Positions 43,807 through 60,170 are shown, numbered from the stretch's first letter. The stretch is 64,000 nucleotides of DNA from Brevundimonas sp. A19_0 (GCF_017744255.1 NZ_JAGHQP010000013.1:19458-83457), one strand, 5' to 3'. Notes: generated by a model not told the origin, from the letters alone. Made by a program: numbers and translations.

Positions 43807-43946
43807 CGGTGGGAAAATTTCGCCCGGTTGCGGGCCGTGTCGATAACGCGCATCTAATACACATCGAGGCGGTCGGAAGAAACGGAACGCCTCTTTTTGT
43901 ATTGTGTAACCGGGAACCGGGCCGCTCGCCCGGGTGGGAGTGCTTC

Positions 43947-45422
43947 ATGAACATCGCCTTTGCTGCCGATCTGGGACAACCGCAGGCCCTGGCCCTGCTT
44001 GTCGGGGAGGGCCGCAAGCTGTGCGAGGGCGGCAAGGTCCTGGACGGCCAGTCCGGCGGCACCTTCGAGCGCGCCATGCAGTCCGGCCGCTTCACCGGCG
44101 GCAAGGGCAAGACGCTGGTCGTGTCGGCTCCGCACGGGCTGGACGCCTCGGTGGTCGTGCTGGCCGGCGTGGGCAAGCGCGACGAGCTGACGGATCTGGC
44201 GATCGAGGAAGCGGCCGGAGCGGCCTTCCACGCGGTCAAGATGAGCGGGGCCGAAACCCTGACCGTCGATGCCCGCTCGTTCAGCGCCGAACAGGCCGCC
44301 CGCGTGGCCTTCGCCATCAAGCTGGCCGCCTATCGCTTCGACAAATACCTGACCCGCCAGAAGCCCGAGAAGATCCCGTCGGTGACGGGCCTGACCGTGG
44401 TCTGCGCCGATGTGAAGGCCACCGAGGCGGCGTTCCAGCCCCTGTCGGCCGTGGCCGACGGCGTGATCTTTGCCCGCGACCTGGTCTCGGAGCCCGCCAA
44501 CGTCCTCTACCCCGAAGAATTCTCCAAACGCTGCAAGGCGCTCGAATCGCTGGGCCTCGAAGTCGAGGTTCTGGGCGAGAAGGAGCTTGAGAAGCTGGGC
44601 TTCCGCACCCTGCTGGCGGTCGGCATGGGCAGCCGTCGCGACAGCCATGTCGCCATCATGAAGTGGAACGGCGGCAATTCGGGCGAGGCGCCGCTGGCCT
44701 TCGTCGGCAAGGGCGTCTGCTTCGACACGGGCGGCATTTCGCTGAAACAGCCCGAGGGCATGGAAGACATGAAGTGGGACATGGGCGGCGCGGCCGCCGT
44801 GTCCGGCCTCATGCACGCGCTGGCGGGCCGCAAGGCGAAGGTCAATGCGGTGGGCGTTATCGGCCTTGTCGAGAACATGCCCGACGGCAATGCCCAGCGC
44901 CCCGGTGACATCGTCAAATCCCTGTCGGGCCAGACGGTCGAGGTGCTGAACACCGACGCGGAGGGCCGCCTCGTTCTGGCGGACTGCCTCTGGTACACCC
45001 AGGACCGCTTCAAGCCGAAATTCATGATCGATCTGGCCACCCTGACGGGCGCCATGATCGTCGCGCTGGGCATGGACTATGCCGGGGTGTTCTCGAACGA
45101 CGACTCGGTGGCCCAGCCGATCCTCGATGCCGGTGCCAAGGTCGACGAGAATTTCTGGCGCATGCCGATCCCGGACCAGTACGACCGCCATATCGACTCG
45201 CCGGCCGCGGATGTGAAGAACATGGGCAACGGCCGCGCCGGTGGCTCGATCACCGCCGCCCTGTTCCTGAAGCGCTTCATCAACGACACCCCCTGGGCGC
45301 ACATAGACATCGCGCCGACCGCCTGGGTCAGCAAGAGCCAGCGGTCGACCGTGCCGGACGGCGGCGTCGGCTTCGGCGTGCGCACGCTCGACCGGATGAT
45401 TGCCGACACCTACGAGGGCTAG
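43947..45422 (+). CDS. pepA: Leucyl aminopeptidase (M17 family)
   Basis: The 491-residue enzyme removes N-terminal residues from peptides. GKGVCFDTGGISLKQ (about 254-268) and NTDAEGRLVLADCL (about 335-348) are the M17 signatures holding the two metal sites. The hexameric cytosolic enzyme can also bind DNA in E. coli. The ATG has GGGAG six bases upstream; the frame is open earlier without a better start. holC follows after 22 bases, as in many proteobacteria. Confidence 0.95.
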   Translation: MNIAFAADLGQPQALALLVGEGRKLCEGGKVLDGQSGGTFERAMQSGRFTGGKGKTLVVSAPHGLDASVVVLAGVGKRDELTDLAIEEAAGAAFHAVKMSGAETLTVDARSFSAEQAARVAFAIKLAAYRFDKYLTRQKPEKIPSVTGLTVVCADVKATEAAFQPLSAVADGVIFARDLVSEPANVLYPEEFSKRCKALESLGLEVEVLGEKELEKLGFRTLLAVGMGSRRDSHVAIMKWNGGNSGEAPLAFVGKGVCFDTGGISLKQPEGMEDMKWDMGGAAAVSGLMHALAGRKAKVNAVGVIGLVENMPDGNAQRPGDIVKSLSGQTVEVLNTDAEGRLVLADCLWYTQDRFKPKFMIDLATLTGAMIVALGMDYAGVFSNDDSVAQPILDAGAKVDENFWRMPIPDQYDRHIDSPAADVKNMGNGRAGGSITAALFLKRFINDTPWAHIDIAPTAWVSKSQRSTVPDGGVGFGVRTLDRMIADTYEG

Positions 45423-45444
45423 GGCAGGCGAGGGGCCGGAAGCC

Positions 45445-45906
45445 ATGGCCGGTCAGGGTCCGCAAATCTGGTTCTACCACCTTGAACGGTCGGGTCTGGA
45501 GCAGGTGCTTCCGACCTTGCTGGACAAGGTGATGCAGGCCGGCCTGCGGGCCCAGGTCCGGGTCGCCGACACAGACCTCGCCCGGCACCTGGGCGAGGCG
45601 CTGTGGACCTGGCGGGACGACAGTTTTCTCGCGCATGGCCACAGTTCCGACCCTCATCCCGGGCGACAACCGATCCTGTTCACATCAGGAACCGACAATG
45701 TGAACCAGGCTCAGGCCCTGTTCATTGTCGACGGATCAGACTTTGGGCCGACGGAGGATTTCCAACGGTGTTTCATCCTATTCGACGGTCAGGACGAGGC
45801 GGCGCTGACGCAGGCGCGAGAGCGCTGGAAGGCGCTCAAGGCCGCGGGCGCGGACATCAGCTACTGGCGGCAGACGCTGGAAGGACGATGGGAAAAGGCG
45901 GGCTGA
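45445..45906 (+). CDS. holC: DNA polymerase III chi subunit
   Basis: The 153-residue protein fits HolC, which links the clamp loader to single-strand-binding protein. IWFYHLERSGLEQVLPTLLDK matches the start of the family and LWTWRDDSFLAHGHS the characteristic WT..D.SFLPHG segment; the rest ends in SYWRQTLEGRWEKAG. Its position after pepA supports the call. The next gene begins 19 bases before its stop. Confidence 0.92.
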   Translation: MAGQGPQIWFYHLERSGLEQVLPTLLDKVMQAGLRAQVRVADTDLARHLGEALWTWRDDSFLAHGHSSDPHPGRQPILFTSGTDNVNQAQALFIVDGSDFGPTEDFQRCFILFDGQDEAALTQARERWKALKAAGADISYWRQTLEGRWEKAG

Positions 45907-46244
45907 TCCTGGCCGCGCTGGCCTTCGGTCTCAGCGCCTGTACGCCGCCCGAGTCCCTGCCGACCCGCCCGGTCGGCGTGGTGGTCGTGCCCGACGCGCC
46001 TGCCGGCCGGACGCCCTATGCCGAGGCGGCGTTCGAGGTCCAGGACCCCAACGACCTGTGCCGCGCATCCTCCCTCCAGTGGCTGGTCGGCAAGGACCGC
46101 AGCGAGATCCCGGTGCCGGTCGACCTGACCAACCGGCGCGTGGCCTGCACCACCTGCCCCCGGACCGAGGCCCATTCCCCGTATCTGCTGAACATTCTCT
46201 ACGACGCCGAAACCAACCGGGTAACCCAGGTCAGCTGCGGCTGA
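45888..46244 (+). CDS. Small I78-inhibitor-like lipoprotein, copy A
   Basis: The 118-residue product has a lipobox LSAC (Cys18). The mature part contains LCRASSLQWLVGKDRSEIP, then RVACTTCPRTEAHS and ends NILYDAETNRVTQVSCG. The order of Cys, the QWLVG helix and the final V.CG follow the potato-inhibitor-like I78 family (peptidase inhibitor), though it has CTTC where the family has a PG-containing loop. It would be anchored in the periplasm. A related copy follows at 46307. Start overlaps holC by 19 bases. Confidence 0.7.
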   Translation: MGKGGLILAALAFGLSACTPPESLPTRPVGVVVVPDAPAGRTPYAEAAFEVQDPNDLCRASSLQWLVGKDRSEIPVPVDLTNRRVACTTCPRTEAHSPYLLNILYDAETNRVTQVSCG

Positions 46245-46306
46245 GGGAACCGGCTGGTCCGGCGCGCCTTAGCCCTTCGACAGTCAAAGCATGGAGACCG
46301 ACGATC

Positions 46307-46585
46307 ATGATGCGTGCCGCCCTTCTGACCGGTAGCCTGGCCCTGCTGGCCGCCTGCGCCCCGACCCCGGACGCCGCCATGCCCGGTGGCGCGACCGACA
46401 CCTGCGGCGCGGCCGGTAGTCAGGGGCTGATCGGTCGCAACATCGCCGCCGTCAGCTTTGCCGCCGATGCCAATGTCCGCACGGCCTGCACCACCTGTGC
46501 GGTGACCATGGACTATCAGGCCGACCGGATGAACGTCTTCTTCGACCAGGAGACCGGCATCATCGAACGGGTGACCTGCGGCTAG
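46307..46585 (+). CDS. Small I78-inhibitor-like lipoprotein, copy B
   Basis: The 92-residue product has lipobox LAAC (Cys17) and a compact mature domain: DTCGAAGSQGLIGRN, RTACTTCAVTMDYQADRMNVFFD and ERVTCG. It matches the I78 peptidase-inhibitor family better than copy A, including TMDY..DR.N...D and the final CG. The CTTC motif in the loop is shared with copy A, so the two look like a diverged tandem pair. Two ATGs (46307, 46310) are possible starts. Confidence 0.75.
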   Translation: MMRAALLTGSLALLAACAPTPDAAMPGGATDTCGAAGSQGLIGRNIAAVSFAADANVRTACTTCAVTMDYQADRMNVFFDQETGIIERVTCG

Positions 46586-46850
46586 TCCGCAGGAAATTCA
46601 CCGGGGGCCTTTATTTCGTCGGAAAAGCGAGTATATCACCGCGTTCCGCACAACTCTGTAACGAGTCCGCGCGACAGCGCCGAGGCCCGGTCCGTTGCCC
46701 TCCGACCGGTGCGAAGGCGCGCTCCTCCCCAAGGGAGCCGACATGACTGGTGTCCTGATCGCAGAGGCCCGCGGCCCGCGATCGAGGGTGGACACCGACA
46801 TCCGTAAGGCCCGGGACCGCCGTCGGCGGCCACGGGTCATTGCTTTGACT

Positions 46851-46868
46851 GCGGGCCGTCCGGCCCGC
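46851..46868 (+). other. Stem-loop in the rpoB leader
   Basis: GCGGGCC and GGCCCGC form a seven-pair perfect stem around loop GTCC, ending 16 bases before the rpoB ATG. It lies in a 299-base gap (46586-46884) in which I see no convincing promoter. The gap also has a strong Shine-Dalgarno and ATG at 46742 that leads only to a frame overlapping rpoB. Confidence 0.5.
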
Positions 46869-46884
46869 CGATTGGGAAACAGGA

Positions 46885-51000
<4,116 letters not shown>

Positions 51001-51087
51001 GTGGCGAGTGACGAGTGACGTGTGGCGAGCCAGCCTCGCCCGCGTCCTCCAGTCACTCCTCGCCACTCACCACTCGCCACTCGCCAC
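51001..51087. repeat. Heptamer-based imperfect inverted repeat between rpoB and rpoC
   Basis: The left arm is four tandem seven-base units of type GTGRCGA (51001-51028: GTGGCGA, GTGACGA, GTGACGT, GTGGCGA). The right arm is four units of the complementary type TCRCCAC (51060-51087). The arms pair over about 28 positions with four mismatches, and a 30-base loop lies between. It begins right after the rpoB stop codon and ends 40 bases before the rpoC start. In mRNA it would form a long hairpin without a U tract. Confidence 0.85.
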
Positions 51088-51127
51088 CAATCGTTTTCGC
51101 GGCATGCGCCGCAGCTAAGGAACTGAG

Positions 51128-55324
<4,197 letters not shown>

Positions 55325-55349
55325 TCGGTCTGACCGGCTGAACGAAACG

Positions 55350-55378
55350 GGGCGGTGTCGAAAGGCACCGCCCTTTTT
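55350..55378 (+). terminator. Rho-independent terminator of rpoBC
   Basis: A ten-pair stem (55350-55359 with 55364-55373, one G-U pair) with a GAAA tetraloop is followed by five T residues. It ends one base before the stop codon of the convergent TonB-like gene. Confidence 0.9.
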
Positions 55379-56164
55379 CTATTCGTCGGCCTCTCGCCGA
55401 TCCCGGTCGCTCAGGCCCTGGTCGAGCTGGTCGTTGGTGTCCTGCCGGAAGCCGGGGTCCAGATGGGCGCCGGGACACCCCATGCCGAAATTGGACCCGG
55501 GGCAGTCGCCGACGCCGGTCACCCCCGTGCCCCCTGCCAGTGGACGGCGCCGGGCCTCATAGCGCTCGATCTCGCGTCGGCCCTCGGCGGCAAAGCGGGC
55601 ATCGCGAGCGGGATTGTCGGTGCCCCGGATCGGGGTCGCCTGGGCTGCAGCCTCATTGAAGGCCTCGTCGCAGACCGTCTGCTCGGCGGCCGACATCCGT
55701 CCATTCCGGGCATTGCAGCCCAGGGTGCTGGTGCGCAGGCTGCGTGCCACGCGTCCGCCCTCGGTTTCGGGCCGCACAGCCCATTCCGATGACGGGCGGC
55801 CGGGCAGGCCCGGTGTTGCGGGCCGGGTCACCGGGGCGTCCTCGTCCTCCTCCTCGGGACGGGCGAGGGGATCGGTCACGTGCATCGTGCGGTCGGCGGC
55901 GGCGGGCAGGGGGGCGGTGCTGGTCGGGGGTGCCGTCCGCGGCGGCCGCGGGCGCTCGCCCTCCAGCAGGGGGCGCGGCTCGATGTCGACATAGAGCGGG
56001 GGCAGGGGCCGGGCTTCATCCATCGCCGGACCAAAGGCGCCAAAGGCCAGAAATCCCAGAACCAGCAGGTGCGCCATCAGCGACAGGGCCACGACGACCG
56101 GCAGGCGCCAGCGCGCCGTGCCCACCCTCGTCATGATGGCGTCCAGACGGTCCCTGCGGATCAC
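55379..56164 (-). CDS. Membrane-anchored proline-rich protein, TonB-like N-terminus, unknown function
   Basis: The 261-residue product has one N-terminal membrane helix (about 21-43, LPVVVALSLMAHLLVLGFLAFG), then a long Pro/Arg-rich periplasmic linker (PPLYVDIEPRPLLEGERPRP). A C-terminal domain follows with four Cys (GCNARNGRM, VCDEAF, DCPGS, MGCPG). The helix-plus-proline layout resembles energy-transducing TonB proteins, but the typical C-terminal TonB fold is not evident. The GTG start at 56164 has GGAGG eight bases upstream; an ATG lies 10 codons later. It is convergent with rpoC. Confidence 0.68.
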   Translation of the reverse strand: MIRRDRLDAIMTRVGTARWRLPVVVALSLMAHLLVLGFLAFGAFGPAMDEARPLPPLYVDIEPRPLLEGERPRPPRTAPPTSTAPLPAAADRTMHVTDPLARPEEEDEDAPVTRPATPGLPGRPSSEWAVRPETEGGRVARSLRTSTLGCNARNGRMSAAEQTVCDEAFNEAAAQATPIRGTDNPARDARFAAEGRREIERYEARRRPLAGGTGVTGVGDCPGSNFGMGCPGAHLDPGFRQDTNDQLDQGLSDRDRREADE

Positions 56165-56233
56165 GGTGGCGGCCTCCCCTCTGAGGGGCAGACAACCGGC
56201 CAACCATGGCCAAGTCAGGGCTGAATTGCGGGC

Positions 56234-57520
56234 CTATTCGCGGCGGAGTGCCTCAATCGGGTCCAGCTGCGCCGCCCGCCACGCCGGATAGGCCCCGAAC
56301 ACCACGCCGACAAAGGTTGAGAACCCGATGGCCAGCGGGGCGGCCCAGGCCGGGATGGCTGCCGGCCAGTCCCCGAACTTCGACATCAGCAGCGCGCCGC
56401 CGACCCCGAGGAGCAGGCCGATCAGCCCGCCCAGCAGCGACAGGGCCACCGACTCCAGCGCGAACTGGGTCAGCACATCGCTGCGCCGCGCGCCGATCGC
56501 CATACGCAGGCCGATCTCGCGCGTCCGCTCGGTCACCGACACCAGCATGATGTTCATGATGCCGACCCCGCCGACCACCAGCGACACCCCGGCGACCGCG
56601 GCCAGCAGGATGGTGAAGGTCGCTGTCGAGGACTGCGCCGCCTCCTGGATGGAGGTCAGGTTCTGGACGTTGAAGTCGTCCTCCTGTCCCGGGCGGATGC
56701 GGTGCCGTTGGCGCAGCAGTTCGGCGACGTCCTGCTCCAGCCGGTAGAGGGAGTCCTCGTCCACCGCCTTGACGTAGATCTGGTTGACGCTGTTCCCGCG
56801 AGAGCCCGAGCCCCGACCGATGACGCGGCTGCGCGCGGCATCCAGCGGGATGACCACGATGTCGTCCTGGTCCTGGAAGCCCGACTGGCCCTTCTCGCCC
56901 AGCACGCCGACCACGGTAAAGGGAATGGGGCCGATCCGCATGCGCTGGCCGACAGGATCGACGCCCTCGCCGAACAGTTCGCGCACGACGGTCTGGCCCA
57001 GAACGGCCACCTTGCGACCGCTGTCGGCGGCAGCCTGATCGAACATCTGGCCGGAGACGATCTCGAGGTCGCGCGCCACCAGATATTCGGGGGTCACCCC
57101 CTCGATGCGGCTGGCCCAGTTGGCGCCGTCATAGACCAGCTGCGCCCCGCCGTTGACGGCCGGAGAGATGGCCTTCACCCCGTCCAGCGTGCGCATGGCC
57201 TCGGCGTCGTCGACGGTCAGGCTGGCGCCCGAGCCCCCGCCGCCGCGCACAAAGCCGCCGCCTGCGCCCCGCGGGGCCCCGGGCCGCACCACCAGCATAT
57301 TGGTACCGAGGCTGGACAGGGCCTGTTCCACCCTCTGCTGGGCGCCCAGGCCGATGGAGGTCATCATGATGACGGCCGCCACCCCGATCACCACGCCCAG
57401 CGACGTCAGGGCCGAGCGCATGGGGTGGGCGGCGATGGCGCCCACGGCGAAACGCACCAGCTCGAGCGGGCTCATGGCGCTGCCGGTCAGGGGACGAGGA
57501 TCATGCGGCATTGCGGTCAT
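56234..57520 (-). CDS. MacB-like ABC transporter permease
   Basis: The 428-residue protein has one N-terminal helix (HPMRSALTSLGVVIGVAAVIMM), a large periplasmic domain, and three C-terminal helices with RTREIGLRMAIGARRSDVLTQF between them. This is the MacB/FtsX-type topology of mechanotransmission ABC transporters. It has the permease only; the ATPase is a separate gene upstream that it overlaps by 20 bases. A Gly/Arg-rich loop lies near residues 85-98. With adaptor and ATPase it forms a complete inner-membrane efflux unit. Confidence 0.93.
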   Translation of the reverse strand: MTAMPHDPRPLTGSAMSPLELVRFAVGAIAAHPMRSALTSLGVVIGVAAVIMMTSIGLGAQQRVEQALSSLGTNMLVVRPGAPRGAGGGFVRGGGGSGASLTVDDAEAMRTLDGVKAISPAVNGGAQLVYDGANWASRIEGVTPEYLVARDLEIVSGQMFDQAAADSGRKVAVLGQTVVRELFGEGVDPVGQRMRIGPIPFTVVGVLGEKGQSGFQDQDDIVVIPLDAARSRVIGRGSGSRGNSVNQIYVKAVDEDSLYRLEQDVAELLRQRHRIRPGQEDDFNVQNLTSIQEAAQSSTATFTILLAAVAGVSLVVGGVGIMNIMLVSVTERTREIGLRMAIGARRSDVLTQFALESVALSLLGGLIGLLLGVGGALLMSKFGDWPAAIPAWAAPLAIGFSTFVGVVFGAYPAWRAAQLDPIEALRRE

Positions 57521-58181
57521 CCGATACGATCAGCCCGTCCCGGAACGCGACCCGGCGCCGGGCGCGCGCGGCGACCTCGGTGTCGTGGGTGACGATGCAC
57601 AGGGTCAGACCCTGTTCGTTCAGTTCGTCGAACAGGGCCAGCACCTCCTGGCCGGTGGCGGTGTCGAGCGCGCCGGTCGGCTCGTCGGCCAGCAGCAGGT
57701 CCGGCGCATTCGCCAGCGCCCGGGCGATGGCCACGCGCTGCTGCTGTCCGCCCGACATCTGCGTCGGTCTGTTCTCCAGTCGCGATCCCAGGCCCACGCG
57801 CTCCAGCAGGGCCACGGCCCGGTCCCGCCGCTCGGCGGGTGCGATCCCGGCATAGATCATCGGCAGTTCGACATTCTGCACCGCCGTCAGCCGGGGCAGC
57901 AGCTGGAAGGACTGGAAGACAAAGCCGATCCGCCGGTTGCGGAAGCTGGCCAGTTCGTCGTCGTCATAGTCGGCGACCGGATCGTCCTCGAAGCGATAGT
58001 CGCCGCCCGTCGGTCGGTCGAGGCCCCCCAGCACATTCATCAGCGTCGACTTGCCCGAGCCGGACGGGCCGATGATGGCCACATGCTCCCCCCGGTCGAT
58101 GCCCAGTGACACCCCGCCCAGGGCGTGGATGACATTGTCGCCCATGACATAGGTCTTGGTCAGGTGATCGATACGGATCAT
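57501..58181 (-). CDS. MacB-like ABC transporter ATP-binding protein
   Basis: The 226-residue ATPase has Walker A GPSGSGKST (38-46), signature MSGGQQQRV, Walker B LLLADEPTGALD and switch VTHD. The sequence resembles the LolD/MacB ATPase branch. It begins four bases after the adaptor gene and powers the MacB-like permease. It has no fused permease, unlike E. coli MacB. Confidence 0.95.
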   Translation of the reverse strand: MIRIDHLTKTYVMGDNVIHALGGVSLGIDRGEHVAIIGPSGSGKSTLMNVLGGLDRPTGGDYRFEDDPVADYDDDELASFRNRRIGFVFQSFQLLPRLTAVQNVELPMIYAGIAPAERRDRAVALLERVGLGSRLENRPTQMSGGQQQRVAIARALANAPDLLLADEPTGALDTATGQEVLALFDELNEQGLTLCIVTHDTEVAARARRRVAFRDGLIVSDDRNAA

Positions 58182-58185
58182 CGCT

Positions 58186-59754
58186 CTAGAACCGGCCGCC
58201 GCCGCCCATGCGGGCGCCGCGACGCTGGGCTTCGAGATCGGGCGCGCGCGGTCCGCCGCCGGTGATGACCTGATCCCCGGCTTTCAGCTCGCCGCCCAGG
58301 ATCTCGGTATAGGAGCCGTCGGTGGCCCCGGTCCGCACCGGCACCCGCACAGGCTTGCCGTCCCGCAGCACCCAGACCACGCCGCGGTTGCCGCCGCCGG
58401 CAAAACGCAGGCGCTGGGTTTCCAGAATGGCTTGCTGATCGGGGCGGAGCAGGGGTTTGATCTCGTCGAGGGCGGCATTCAGGATCGCGGCCGAGGCCGG
58501 GTTCATGCCGCGCCGCCGCTGGCCGCCGCCGGCGCCGCGCTGGGCGCGCATGTCCTGCTGGGCCTTTTCGAGGATCGGCGTGACCTTGGCCTGCTGGTCG
58601 CTGTCCAGCTTCAGTTCCTCGACCAGGGTGGCGACCAGATTGCCACGACCGGCGCCGCGCGGGCGGTTGCCGCCGGCGGGCGGACCAAACGGCGATCCCC
58701 CGCCCTGACGGTCCGCTTGGGCGGCCTGCTGTTCGGCCAGCACGTCGCCCGGGGTGAAGCGCAGGGCGGCGTTGGGCACGCGCAGTACATTGCGCTTCTC
58801 TTCCAGAATGATGTCGGCATTGGCCGTCATGCCGGGCAAGAGCTTCTCGCCCGGATTGTCCGCCTCGACCACGACCGTATAGGCGACCACGCTCTGCTCG
58901 GTGGTGGGCAGCACCCGGATCTGGGTGACCTCGCCCGTGAAATTGTCGTCGGCAAAGGCATCCACGGTAAAGCGCACCGGCTGGCCGACGCGGACCGAGC
59001 CGATGTCGGCCTCGTCCACCGTCACCAGCGCCTGCACGCGGGACAGGTCCTGGGCCAGGGTGAACAGCACAGCGACGTTCAGGCCCGAGGCCACCGTCTG
59101 GCCCGGCTCGATCTGGCGGTCGATGACGATGCCGCTGATGGGGGCGGTGATCGTGGTCCGGCCCAGGGTCGCCTGATTGGCGCGCAGCTGGGCCTGCTGC
59201 TGGCGGACCTGGGCGCGGGCGCTCTGCTCATTGGCGCGTGCCGTACGCAGCGAGGCCTCCGCCGTATCCAGCGCGGCCTGCGCGATAATCTGGCGATCGA
59301 ACAGGAATTTCTGCCGGTCATACTCGGCCTGGGCCAGGGCGACCTGGGCCTGGGCCTGGGCGATCCCGGCCTGGGCCGAGGCGATGGCCGCCTGCGACTG
59401 TTCGACGGACGAGGCCTGGTTCTGCGGGTCCAGACGGGCCAGCACCTGACCGCGCTGCACCCGGTCATTGTAGTCGACCAGCACATCGGTGACCTGACCC
59501 GAAATCTGCGAGCCGACCTCGACGGTGACCAGGGCTTCCAGCGTGCCCGAGGCCGAGACACTGCGGACCAGATCGCCGGTACGCACGTCTTCCGTCCGGT
59601 ACGGGTCGGCATCGCTGCCGCCGCGCAGGAAGAAGAACCAGACCGCAAGCGCCGCGATCAGCACGCCGGCACCGGCCATGATCCAGGTGCGACGGTTCCG
59701 GCGGCGCGGACGGGGCCTGGGCGAGGACGGGCCGGTCGAAAGGGTCGAGGTCAT
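58186..59754 (-). CDS. MacA-like periplasmic adaptor with Spy/CpxP-like insert
   Basis: The 522-residue membrane-fusion protein has an N-terminal membrane anchor (about 24-43), lipoyl-like halves (residues 60-110 and 200-232), a long coiled-coil hairpin (115-198, rich in Gln and Ala) and a beta-barrel to about 335. Residues about 337-455 are an insert before the membrane-proximal domain (VWVLRDGKPVRVPVRTG). The insert has a Gly/Pro/Arg-rich linker, then ELKLDSDQQAKVTPILEKAQ and LRPDQQAILE, which resemble LTxxQ motifs of Spy/CpxP periplasmic chaperones. A palindrome lies 51 bases upstream of the ATG. No outer-membrane channel gene is near. Confidence 0.93.
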   Translation of the reverse strand: MTSTLSTGPSSPRPRPRRRNRRTWIMAGAGVLIAALAVWFFFLRGGSDADPYRTEDVRTGDLVRSVSASGTLEALVTVEVGSQISGQVTDVLVDYNDRVQRGQVLARLDPQNQASSVEQSQAAIASAQAGIAQAQAQVALAQAEYDRQKFLFDRQIIAQAALDTAEASLRTARANEQSARAQVRQQQAQLRANQATLGRTTITAPISGIVIDRQIEPGQTVASGLNVAVLFTLAQDLSRVQALVTVDEADIGSVRVGQPVRFTVDAFADDNFTGEVTQIRVLPTTEQSVVAYTVVVEADNPGEKLLPGMTANADIILEEKRNVLRVPNAALRFTPGDVLAEQQAAQADRQGGGSPFGPPAGGNRPRGAGRGNLVATLVEELKLDSDQQAKVTPILEKAQQDMRAQRGAGGGQRRRGMNPASAAILNAALDEIKPLLRPDQQAILETQRLRFAGGGNRGVVWVLRDGKPVRVPVRTGATDGSYTEILGGELKAGDQVITGGGPRAPDLEAQRRGARMGGGGRF

Positions 59755-59804
59755 GCGGATCGGGTCTCGTCGATAGGAAGGATTGCCCTTGGGCGTGAAG
59801 GCTT

Positions 59805-59823
59805 AACGCCGGCAACCGGCGTT
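59805..59823. promoter_or_regulatory. Perfect 8-pair palindrome upstream of the efflux operon
   Basis: AACGCCGG and CCGGCGTT flank a three-base centre, 51 bases before the adaptor start on the minus strand. Neither side has a U tract, so it is a poor terminator; a protein-binding operator is the alternative. It could also be a hairpin at the 3' end of the small secreted gene. Confidence 0.4.
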
Positions 59824-59873
59824 TCCGTCGCAAGCTCAACACGAAACCCGCTGAACCACCGATGAAGGCGAGG

Positions 59874-60170
59874 TCAGTCCCGCTCGTAGTAGACGTCGAC
59901 CGTGCATTCCCAGTCGTCGCCGTCCCGCGAGCATTCGCAATAGCCGATGTGGGTCACCGACAGGGTGCGCGAGGCATCCCGGCTGCCCCTTACCGAGGCG
60001 TAGGACAGGTTCCGCACCTGCCGCTCACCGGTCCGTTTGGCATCCTGACAGGCGGCGGCCCGGGTGTGACCCGTACCCCAGGCCGACAGCACCTCGGCCA
60101 TGGCCGGTCCGGCCAGTATCAGGCCGACAACGGCGATCAGGCCGGGAAGGGGAAGGCGCAGGCGGGACAT
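59874..60170 (-). CDS. Small secreted cysteine-containing protein of unknown function
   Basis: The 98-residue product has a signal peptide (hydrophobic 8-21, cleavage near AMA at 25). The mature part has a conserved-looking AWGTGHTRAAACQDAKRTGE and a C-terminal CECSRDGDDWECTVDVYY, four cysteines in total, so two disulfides are possible. AAGGAG six bases before the ATG supports the start. It lies upstream of and in the same direction as the MacAB-like genes, 119 bases from the adaptor. No family is recognised. Confidence 0.7.
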   Translation of the reverse strand: MSRLRLPLPGLIAVVGLILAGPAMAEVLSAWGTGHTRAAACQDAKRTGERQVRNLSYASVRGSRDASRTLSVTHIGYCECSRDGDDWECTVDVYYERD

